A stretch of 5,818 nucleotides of DNA. Origin: Chromatocurvus sp046260215 (GTDB taxonomy: Bacteria > Pseudomonadota > Gammaproteobacteria > Pseudomonadales > Halieaceae). This document shows positions 1 to 5,062 of the stretch, piece after piece. The stretch spans positions 1-5,818 of the forward strand of contig JBHEPQ010000013.1 in NCBI GenBank assembly GCA_046260215.1, read 5' to 3'. The translations under genes and the position numbers were made by a program. Below the pieces are notes generated by a model. That model made no database searches, was not told the DNA's origin, and saw nothing but the letters and a program-made list of their open reading frames with translations. The first letter of the stretch is position 1; every line of letters starts with the position of its first letter.

Positions 1-555
1 GATAATGTTCACGAGGCGTTCGTCGAGCATGCTTGCGGAGGTGTCCACCAGAATGGCGATACGCTCCCCGCCGAGATTAAGCCCGGTGAGGTACTGGCGC
101 TTGCCATCACCGGTGAAATCCCGGGCGCTCTTGCCGCTTTCCGACGCCGAGGCCTCTTGCAGTGCCTTGACCTCCTCTTCCAGCGACTGCACTTCGGCTT
201 TCAACTGCTCCACGGCGTCGCTGTCGGTAAAGCCATCTTCACGGGTTGTGGCGATCAGCGCTTCGTAGCGATCCAGCTCCTCGGTCACGCGGGTGGCGCG
301 GCCCTGTGCCTCGACGATCTCCGCGTCGGTTTCCCCCAGGTCGTTGCGCAGTTTGACCAGACCCGCCTCACCGTCCCGGATATCCTCCTCCAGGAGGTCG
401 ACCTCGGACAGCAGATCGCGGTTGAGGTCGCGGGTCTGTTCTTCGATAGAATGATCGATGATAAGGAATACCAGCACCACAGCACCGAAGCCGCAGGACA
501 TGATGTCGAGAAAGCTGAGGTTGAAACCGGAAAAGCTGCGTTTGCGCCTGACCAC
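1..555 (-). CDS. Membrane-anchored coiled-coil vWA-domain protein (3' end missing)
   Basis: The frame from GTG at 555 is open for 185 codons to the left edge. GTG is the only possible start after the in-frame stop at 580-582; the next initiator-like codon, M19, lies inside the membrane helix. The start is 7 nt after the preceding stop. Residues 1-10 are basic (VVRRKRS), followed by one hydrophobic helix (12-33) opening LSFLDIMSCGFGAVVLVFLI. Basic N-terminus, single helix and D17 near its start resemble ExbD/TolR/MotB. Residues 37 to about 135 are a long charged coiled coil. RIAILVDTSASMLDERL (165-181) then begins a von Willebrand factor A domain: a hydrophobic strand and the metal-binding DxSxS motif (D171, S173, S175). 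The coiled coil and vWA domain should be periplasmic. The rest of the vWA domain, including the later MIDAS threonine and aspartate, is outside the window. It probably pairs with the channel protein encoded upstream in the same operon. Confidence 0.88.
   Translation of the reverse strand, partial: MVRRKRSFSGFNLSFLDIMSCGFGAVVLVFLIIDHSIEEQTRDLNRDLLSEVDLLEEDIRDGEAGLVKLRNDLGETDAEIVEAQGRATRVTEELDRYEALIATTREDGFTDSDAVEQLKAEVQSLEEEVKALQEASASESGKSARDFTGDGKRQYLTGLNLGGERIAILVDTSASMLDERLVNII
31..45 (-). other. MIDAS motif DTSAS of the vWA domain
   Basis: These bases encode D171-T-S-A-S175, directly after a hydrophobic strand (IAILV). This is the first metal-coordinating DxSxS motif of von Willebrand factor A domains, and it is intact. 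Confidence 0.88.
448..522 (-). other. ExbD/TolR-like transmembrane helix with conserved-position aspartate
   Basis: Residues 12-36 of the vWA protein form its only visible membrane helix. D17, in the FLDIM context, sits at the cytoplasmic end of the hydrophobic run, like the proton-carrying aspartate in the ID(V/I)xxxLLxFF helix of ExbD and TolR. The equivalence is inferred from position and flanking residues, not from an alignment. Confidence 0.55.
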
Positions 556-562
556 GGTGCGT

Positions 563-1816
563 CTACCCCCCGACCTCGATCAATAGCCAGACGTCGCTGC
601 CAACGCGGATTTCATCGCCCGTTTCAAGTGCCGTGCCATCGTACGCCATGCCATTCACGTTGACCTTTGCATCGCCATCGATAACCCAGCAGCCACTGCC
701 CGCCCGGCGGATACGACTGTTCCCGCTGAACGTGACACTCTGCTGTGGAAGCGGGTGGGCCCTCGCGTCGTGCAGCAGATGTGTGGGTACTTGCGCGGCC
801 GGGCGCGGCGCGGTACCGGGTGTCGCTGTCGATGTTTCACCCCCGGCAGCGGGGCTTGCTGGCAGCCCCTTAAGGAGATGCAGATCCTCTGGCGGCTGCA
901 GGATGAGTTCGCTGTGACGCGCCAGTGACTCGGGCATACTGGTCCTGTCGACGGCGCGCGCCCCGCGCAAGCGGCTGCTGAGCCCCGGGATGAGGCAGGC
1001 CTGCGGGTCGAGCAGAAGTGCGTGGTCCGGCGTATCGCGGGTTTCCTGCTCGACGGCATCGCGCAGCCGGTCGGCCACGGGGGCCATTTCTTCGACGCTG
1101 ATGCGGGTGCTGTAGCCGTTGATGTCTATCTGCGTCTCGTTGGCGCTCTGCAGTGCCTCAAGGGTGTCAAACAGGCCGTCGTACAGGATCTGTTCGGTAC
1201 CCGCTTTGCGCCGCGGGTCAAAACGCGTGTTGTGGATGAATGCGCGTGCGATGCGCTCGACAATCGCCTCCTGCAGCGCAAGCAGTCCCGAGCCCGGCAG
1301 CGCGTGGCTGCGCAGCAGACGAAGCTGGCCGTCCGCAACCTCCATATGCGTCAGCAGGGCCTGGTGTAGCTGCAGCTCCAGATGAAACACATGCGGCGCG
1401 TCGGCGTGCGGCTCCGCAGCGAGCACACTGCGGTTGACCAGCCCAACAACCTGGAACGGGCAGGTCCGGGCAATGCCGAGCAATAATGCCAGTTGATCGC
1501 GCCCCAGGCTGTCGGGGACGGCAAGAACAACCTTTTCAGGCTCTCCCGCGGCGCGATGCACCTCAATCAGGTGGGCGTGAACCAGATCGGCGGTGTGTCT
1601 GGCGGGTCCCAGTGCCGGCTGCAGGGGCTGCGTTCCCAGCTGCCACCAGAAGCGTGTGCTGATATAGCGCGGCTGGCGTCGTGCGCTGCCCCGGGCGCTT
1701 TCCCCGAAGCGGTACGCGTCGCCTTCGAGCAGGGCATAGCCCGGGCTGCAGACCTGCCTGTCCCCAAAATGCAGGCACAGGTCGCTATCCAGAATATCCA
1801 GCAGTGCCGTGGCCAT
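563..1816 (-). CDS. Degenerate Hsp70/actin-like protein with C-terminal FHA-like domain
   Basis: This 417-residue protein has no signal peptide or membrane helix, so it is probably cytoplasmic. Residues 1 to about 300 follow the Hsp70 nucleotide-binding-domain order. KVVLAVPDSLGRDQLALLLG (95-114) and GLVNRSVLAA (125-134) match the Hsp70 VPAxF...Q and INEPTAAA region. FIHNTRFDPRRKAGTEQIL (193-211) matches the subdomain IIB region, and ALLLDPQACLIPGL (266-279) sits where VLVGGSTRIP is expected. The glycine-rich phosphate loops are lost: no DxGTT at the N-terminus, LELQLHQALL (146-155) instead of DLGGGT, and DPQAC instead of GGSTR. ATP hydrolysis is therefore doubtful. A proline/alanine-rich linker (about 316-357) leads to an FHA-like domain (358-416) with VNVNGM and LETGDEIRVGSDVWLLIEV; no clear phosphothreonine-binding Arg/Ser pair is visible. 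The start overlaps the channel gene's stop by one base and has only a weak ribosome binding site, suggesting translational coupling. It may be a cytoplasmic adaptor. Fold assignment is by eye, moderately sure. Confidence 0.85.
   Translation of the reverse strand: MATALLDILDSDLCLHFGDRQVCSPGYALLEGDAYRFGESARGSARRQPRYISTRFWWQLGTQPLQPALGPARHTADLVHAHLIEVHRAAGEPEKVVLAVPDSLGRDQLALLLGIARTCPFQVVGLVNRSVLAAEPHADAPHVFHLELQLHQALLTHMEVADGQLRLLRSHALPGSGLLALQEAIVERIARAFIHNTRFDPRRKAGTEQILYDGLFDTLEALQSANETQIDINGYSTRISVEEMAPVADRLRDAVEQETRDTPDHALLLDPQACLIPGLSSRLRGARAVDRTSMPESLARHSELILQPPEDLHLLKGLPASPAAGGETSTATPGTAPRPAAQVPTHLLHDARAHPLPQQSVTFSGNSRIRRAGSGCWVIDGDAKVNVNGMAYDGTALETGDEIRVGSDVWLLIEVGG
566..745 (-). other. 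FHA-like domain at the C-terminus of the Hsp70-like protein
   Basis: Residues 358-417 show the second half of an FHA beta sandwich: a W-x-I strand (CWVID), VNVNGM, then the L-x-x-GD-x-I-x-V-G turn (LETGDEIRVG) and a closing hydrophobic strand (VWLLIEV). FHA domains normally bind phosphothreonine peptides. The canonical G-R...S-x-x-H binding loops are not evident, so this copy may bind a partner without phosphate or may be only FHA-related. Confidence 0.6.
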
Positions 1817-2616
1817 CAGTGCTCGGCCACCAGGAAGCGCAGCAGTTGCCGGTCGGCATAGCGCTGGCAGTCCAGCACCAGCCGCTCCTGCGCCTGCTGC
1901 AGCTGGTGCAGGCAGAACATGATAATGATGCTCAGCACCAGCGCCACGAATGTGCTGTTGAAGGCAACGCCAAGGCTGACTGTCACGCCGGAGATGTCGC
2001 CCTCGACGGCCTTATAAGCCTGTCCGAGCGCGTCGCCAATGCCGCGCACGGTCCCGATAAAGCCGATGGAAGGTATCGCCCAGGCAATATAACGAACCAT
2101 TGACAGTTCGGAGTCGAGGCGGTCGGATTCCACCTCGCAGGATTCCTTAATGGTGTCGGACACCGCCTGGATGCTTCCGGTGGTGGCAAAGCGCTGAAGC
2201 GCGGCCAGGATCGTGCGCGGCAGAAGAAAGTCCTGCTGCTGTGGGGGCAGGTCCTCGAGTCCCCGGCTGTACTCCCTCGCATCGGCGGGCAGCACGCTGG
2301 TGCCCTCGGGAATATCGACCAGATCGCGGTTCAGCATCGCCTTTTCCTGCGCGGTCTGGCGCGCCTTGTAGGCCATGATGGACAGGGCCCAGATCAGCAG
2401 GATGAAGCAGGCCTCCTGCTCGAAGTCGCGGATGACCACGGCGATGGTGCGTTTGGGGACAAAATCTTCACCGGCGGCCTGAAGCGCCAGCTGTGTCTCC
2501 AGCTGGGCTTCTGCGCTGGGGCGTATCACCCCGACGTAGGCGCCATGCACCAGGATGATGGTGATCAGCAGGGCAAATAGCTGAAAAATAAATTCTGAGG
2601 ACATCCGGTTCTTCAT
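1816..2616 (-). CDS. MotA/TolQ/ExbB-family proton channel protein
   Basis: This 266-residue inner-membrane protein is the likely channel (stator) subunit of a proton-motive-force-driven complex. Predicted helices lie at about residues 8-30, 69-85, 174-196 and 210-236. A cytoplasmic loop (86-173) separates helix pairs 1-2 and 3-4, as in MotA; the 38-residue periplasmic loop after helix 1 is longer than usual. The family hallmarks are IPSIGFIGTVRGIGDAL (181-197), matching the P-x-x-G-x-x-GTV-x-G consensus, and SLGVAFNSTFVALVLSI (214-230), matching the L-x-x-A-x-x-x-T consensus. T189 and T222 fall where channel threonines sit in ExbB/TolQ. The start at 2616 is preferred over M5 because AAGGAAG lies 7 nt upstream. 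The stop overlaps the next start by one base (TGATG). No ordinary ExbD/TolR gene is adjacent; the vWA protein two genes on is the best candidate partner. Family call is strong, cargo unknown. Confidence 0.93.
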   Translation of the reverse strand: MKNRMSSEFIFQLFALLITIILVHGAYVGVIRPSAEAQLETQLALQAAGEDFVPKRTIAVVIRDFEQEACFILLIWALSIMAYKARQTAQEKAMLNRDLVDIPEGTSVLPADAREYSRGLEDLPPQQQDFLLPRTILAALQRFATTGSIQAVSDTIKESCEVESDRLDSELSMVRYIAWAIPSIGFIGTVRGIGDALGQAYKAVEGDISGVTVSLGVAFNSTFVALVLSIIIMFCLHQLQQAQERLVLDCQRYADRQLLRFLVAEH

Positions 2617-2623
2617 GCGGGAT

Positions 2624-2630
2624 CTTCCTT
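2624..2630 (-). promoter_or_regulatory. Ribosome binding site of the proton-channel gene
   Basis: AAGGAAG lies 7 nt before the ATG at 2616 and shares bases with the TAA stop of the preceding gene (2629-2631). It selects M1 over M5 and ties the translation of the two genes together. Confidence 0.7.
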
Positions 2631-2952
2631 AAATATCCACAGGGAAGGAGACCGAAGAGTCTTCCGAGATGGATTCTGATGCTTCGTAATCGAAGGGAGA
2701 GAGAACCACGCCCGCTCCGCTTGCCGGGGACTCGCCATCGTCGCTGTTACGGTCCTGTGCGTCTTCTACGTCTTCTGCGTCTTCTACGTCTTCGGCAGTG
2801 TCGGCTGTGGCAGTCTTATCCGCCTGTGCGCGCTCTTCATCATCACCGGCGGTCTGTGCCACTGCCGCTGGCAGGCCCGACAGCCCCAGCATCAGCAGCA
2901 GGGCGGCAGTGATCTTTTGCACTGGCAGTGTGGTGTGTGTCGTGGACCGCAT
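2629..2952 (-). CDS. Small acidic exported protein of unknown function
   Basis: This 107-residue protein has a clear signal peptide: MRS...QK, a hydrophobic core at residues 14-27 (ITAALLLMLGLSGL), and a likely signal peptidase I site at AVA|Q (32/33). The mature part of about 75 residues is very acidic and probably mostly disordered. It contains an exact 18-bp tandem repeat coding for EDVEDA-type units. It ends in a more structured-looking tail rich in serine and acid, closing with SVSFPVDI. I chose the ATG at 2952 because AGGGGAG precedes it and the signal peptide then begins at residue 1. An in-frame ATG at 3036 would add 28 residues, overlap the previous gene by 71 nt and bury the signal peptide. 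The start is 13 nt after the FGE-like gene's stop, and the stop overlaps the next gene's ribosome binding site. The family is not recognised. Its position suggests a small periplasmic partner of the neighbouring membrane proteins. Confidence 0.8.
   Translation of the reverse strand: MRSTTHTTLPVQKITAALLLMLGLSGLPAAVAQTAGDDEERAQADKTATADTAEDVEDAEDVEDAQDRNSDDGESPASGAGVVLSPFDYEASESISEDSSVSFPVDI
2758..2793 (-). repeat. Perfect 18-bp tandem duplication in the acidic protein gene
   Basis: On the plus strand the unit TGCGTCTTCTACGTCTTC occurs at 2758-2775 and again, identical, at 2776-2793. Each unit is itself two related 9-bp halves. On the coding strand it encodes acidic EDVEDA repeats in the mature region. 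The length is a multiple of three, so copy-number change would keep the frame. Confidence 0.9.
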
Positions 2953-2955
2953 ACG

Positions 2956-2962
2956 CTCCCCT
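2956..2962 (-). promoter_or_regulatory. Ribosome binding site deciding the start of the small acidic protein
   Basis: AGGGGAG sits just upstream of the ATG at 2952 (3 nt from its last G, 5 nt from the AGGGG core). It lies in the 13-nt gap after the preceding TAA. This favours 2952 over the in-frame ATG at 3036. Confidence 0.65.
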
Positions 2963-2965
2963 GTT

Positions 2966-5062
2966 TTACTCAGACTGTTCCGCGTAACGGGCAATTCGAA
3001 AACCCACGTCGTCGCGCCCCGCCTGTCCGTAATCACGGTAGGTCAGACGCAGCTCCGTCAGGTTGCCGAGCGCCCAGCTGGCGCCGCGCAGCACGTAGTT
3101 GTCGCCGTTCGCGGCGCCCAGTGGATCGGTCTGTACCACGCCGTTGGCAGCGGGGATGGCGTAGACATCGTGCATCCACTCGGCCACGTTACCACCGATA
3201 TCGTGCAGGCCGTTATGGTTCGGGGAGAACGTGGCGACCGGGGCGCTTACCACGTGGCCGTCGTCGTAATTGTTGAGTACGCGGCCGGTCACGTAGGCAG
3301 AGCTGGCGTCGGCGATGTTCTCCACCGTATTCTCCGGCGGAAAGTTGTCGCCCCAGCTGAATTTTTGCAGGGATTCCCCATTTACCCGGCTGACCCAGGC
3401 CCACTCCGCCTCCGACGGCAGGCGGTAGCCGGTGGCGCCGGGGTTGAAGCCGGTGATAATGCCCTGTCTTTCGGTGTAGAAGGGCGGCAGGCCTTCCCGA
3501 GCACTCAGCCAGTTACAGAAAGCTGCGGCCTGCTGCCAGCTCAGCTGCACCGCGGGCTGGTGTTCGCGGTTCAGGCTGTTGCCCTTGACCTGCCCCGAGT
3601 CGTGGCTTTCCTGAAACTGGCGGAACTGGGCGTTGGTGACTTCGCTGGTCTGAAGGTAGAACAGCCGCTCCAGGCGCACGGGGTGCAATACTTCGTTGGC
3701 GCGGCGGCCCGGATCGCGGCGGGATGCGCCCATGTCGAACTCGCTGCGCGGGGCGGTTTCCGGGTTGAACAGCTTCAGTGTCTGCCCCAGTGCGGTGGTA
3801 ATTTCTGGGCGCAGGCGCGCCATCCGAGCCTGCTCCTCGGTCTGAAGGGTCACCTGCACCAGCTGTTGCAGCCCTTCGCGAGGTGTTACCCGGCGGCGAA
3901 CGGTAGCGTACCCGGGGAGGATGATTTCCACCCGGTGTTCGTAGGCCGGCAGCGACAGCGTCTGCGCGCCGCGACCCACGGATTCGCCGTTCAGGCGCAG
4001 CTCCGCATTGGCGGGACGGATATCAAAAACGACTTCACCGAGTTGTGGTTGCAGCTGCGCCGCAAGCGATGATTGCTCTCCGGCCTGCAGCGCAATGGCA
4101 CGGCTGAAGCGTTGATAACCCGGGCGGGACAGGTGCACCTGGTGGTCTGTGTCCGGCGTCAGGTTCACGGTGACGGGCGTCTGGCCGCGGTATTCGCCGT
4201 CTACCGTGACATTGGCTCCGCTGGGCTGGCTCTCCAGCGCGAGCCGGCCGGCTGCCGGCAACAGGCTCAGCGTGCCCAGATTCAGCGGCTCTCCCGCGTT
4301 GATGTCCAGGCTTCGGGCCAGGTCGGCATAGCCTGCCAATCGCAGCTGCAGGCTGCGTTCGCCCTGTATGATCTCGGCGGTCAGCGGGGTCGTGCCGACG
4401 GCCTCGCCGTCGACAATAACGCTGGCGCCGGAGGGGACGCTGTCGACGCTGACTTCGGCCCAGGCGGGCTGCAACAGAAATTCGATGCTCTGCTTCAGGT
4501 TTCGCCCGGTCACGTCAATAGTCCGCTCCTCCGGCAGATAGCGTTCGGTGGTGATGCTCACGCTGTGCTGGCCCGCCGCCAGCGGCTGCTCGATGAAGGG
4601 CGCGCTACCGGCGTCCTCGCCGTCAATCCGTATCTCCGCCCCGGCGGGCAGCCCCGCGAATGTGACCCGGCCGGGCAGCGGCGAGAGGGCGATATCCACG
4701 CGCTGGCTGGCGTCGTCGGATACGGTCAGGGTTCCGTTATAGTCGACGTATCCAGGCGCCGTGATCCGCAGCTCGTAGTCGCCGCTGCGGATAAGAAAAC
4801 GCTGGCCCAGGGGCAGTGCCAGCCCGTCAATGTCTATCGCCGCGGGCGCCTCGGCATCGACCGTGATCTGTACCGAGCGCGCGGTGAACAGAAAGCCGAG
4901 AATCAGCAGGACAGTCAGGCCGATAAGAGCAAAAAGCAGGCTGCGCCAACGCCAGCTGCGAGAGCTTGCCTGCGGCGCGCTGTCGGCGAGCGGCTGAAAA
5001 TCGGCCGCTGCAACGCGCTCGCTGCTCAGCTCGCCAACGTCATCCTGTTTCTTACCTGCCAT
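2966..5062 (-). CDS. Membrane-anchored PEGA-repeat protein with SUMF1/FGE-sulfatase-like C-terminal domain
   Basis: This 698-residue protein starts at an ATG overlapping the upstream stop, behind a good Shine-Dalgarno (GAGAGGA, 4 nt away). Residues 1-40 are polar and end in the basic stretch RSWRWR. Residues 41-60 form one membrane helix, so the bulk should be periplasmic. Residues 64-406 are about five PEGA-type repeats with the signature PSGAxVxVDGExxGxTP; repeats 2-4 (130-197, 201-267, 272-337) are strong, 1 and 5 weaker. Residues 436-694 are an FGE-sulfatase/SUMF1 (C-type-lectin-like) domain: FDMGA, FYLQTSEVTNAQF, AAAFCNWLSAREG, GYRLPSEAEWAW, GLHDIGGNVAEWMHDVY, VLRGASWALG and DDVGFRIAR. 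Genuine formylglycine-generating enzymes carry a copper-binding cysteine pair just after the GGS(W/Y) motif. Here that region (residues 660-675) has none, and C516 is the only cysteine in the domain. A binding or structural role is therefore more likely than sulfatase activation. Family assignment is confident; ligand and role are unknown. Confidence 0.93.
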   Translation of the reverse strand: MAGKKQDDVGELSSERVAAADFQPLADSAPQASSRSWRWRSLLFALIGLTVLLILGFLFTARSVQITVDAEAPAAIDIDGLALPLGQRFLIRSGDYELRITAPGYVDYNGTLTVSDDASQRVDIALSPLPGRVTFAGLPAGAEIRIDGEDAGSAPFIEQPLAAGQHSVSITTERYLPEERTIDVTGRNLKQSIEFLLQPAWAEVSVDSVPSGASVIVDGEAVGTTPLTAEIIQGERSLQLRLAGYADLARSLDINAGEPLNLGTLSLLPAAGRLALESQPSGANVTVDGEYRGQTPVTVNLTPDTDHQVHLSRPGYQRFSRAIALQAGEQSSLAAQLQPQLGEVVFDIRPANAELRLNGESVGRGAQTLSLPAYEHRVEIILPGYATVRRRVTPREGLQQLVQVTLQTEEQARMARLRPEITTALGQTLKLFNPETAPRSEFDMGASRRDPGRRANEVLHPVRLERLFYLQTSEVTNAQFRQFQESHDSGQVKGNSLNREHQPAVQLSWQQAAAFCNWLSAREGLPPFYTERQGIITGFNPGATGYRLPSEAEWAWVSRVNGESLQKFSWGDNFPPENTVENIADASSAYVTGRVLNNYDDGHVVSAPVATFSPNHNGLHDIGGNVAEWMHDVYAIPAANGVVQTDPLGAANGDNYVLRGASWALGNLTELRLTYRDYGQAGRDDVGFRIARYAEQSE
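3845..4873 (-). repeat. About five tandem PEGA-type domain repeats within the FGE-like protein
   Basis: Residues 64-406 of the 698-residue protein repeat every 65-70 residues. Each unit opens with a beta strand, then a turn like PSGANVTVDGE followed by GxTP, and ends in a strand with a GY or RY pair. Units begin near residues 64, 130, 201, 272 and 341. The third and fourth are most alike (VPSGASVIVDGEAVGTTP against QPSGANVTVDGEYRGQTP). The repeats have diverged at the DNA level and are protein-domain repeats, not recent duplications. PEGA domains are typical of surface and periplasmic proteins and are often assumed to bind other proteins or polysaccharide. Confidence 0.85.

Noticed and set aside
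285..485. 66-residue minus-strand frame overlapping the vWA gene
   Set aside because: It is out of frame with the GTG-initiated vWA gene, which has a membrane helix, coiled coil and MIDAS motif across the same bases.
1022..1861. Several plus-strand frames of 90-120 residues opposite the Hsp70-like gene
   Set aside because: All are shadows of the coding strand with no domain similarity and no independent ribosome binding context.
1..2616. Zorya anti-phage system
   Set aside because: There is an ExbB/MotA-like gene, but the presumed partner carries a vWA domain rather than an OmpA-like one, and no ZorC, ZorD helicase or ZorE nuclease is present. The resemblance is limited to the stator family.
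1816..2631. Genuine TonB (ExbB) or Tol-Pal (TolQ) locus
   Set aside because: No tonB, exbD, tolR, tolA, tolB or pal gene is adjacent, and the four-helix layout with a long first periplasmic loop differs from ExbB/TolQ.
2953..3036. Longer start (ATG at 3036) for the small acidic protein
   Set aside because: It would overlap the upstream gene by 71 nt and put 28 polar residues before a normal signal peptide; the ATG at 2952 has a ribosome binding site and gives a proper signal peptide.
2966..3757. Diversity-generating-retroelement target protein (C-type-lectin/FGE-fold variable protein)
   Set aside because: No reverse transcriptase and no template-repeat/variable-repeat pair is seen in the window; the fold alone is not enough.
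2798..4072. 424-residue plus-strand open frame
   Set aside because: It lies antisense to the PEGA/FGE-like and acidic-protein genes, whose motifs are unmistakable. Its translation shows no family motif, and long antisense frames are expected opposite GC-rich genes.
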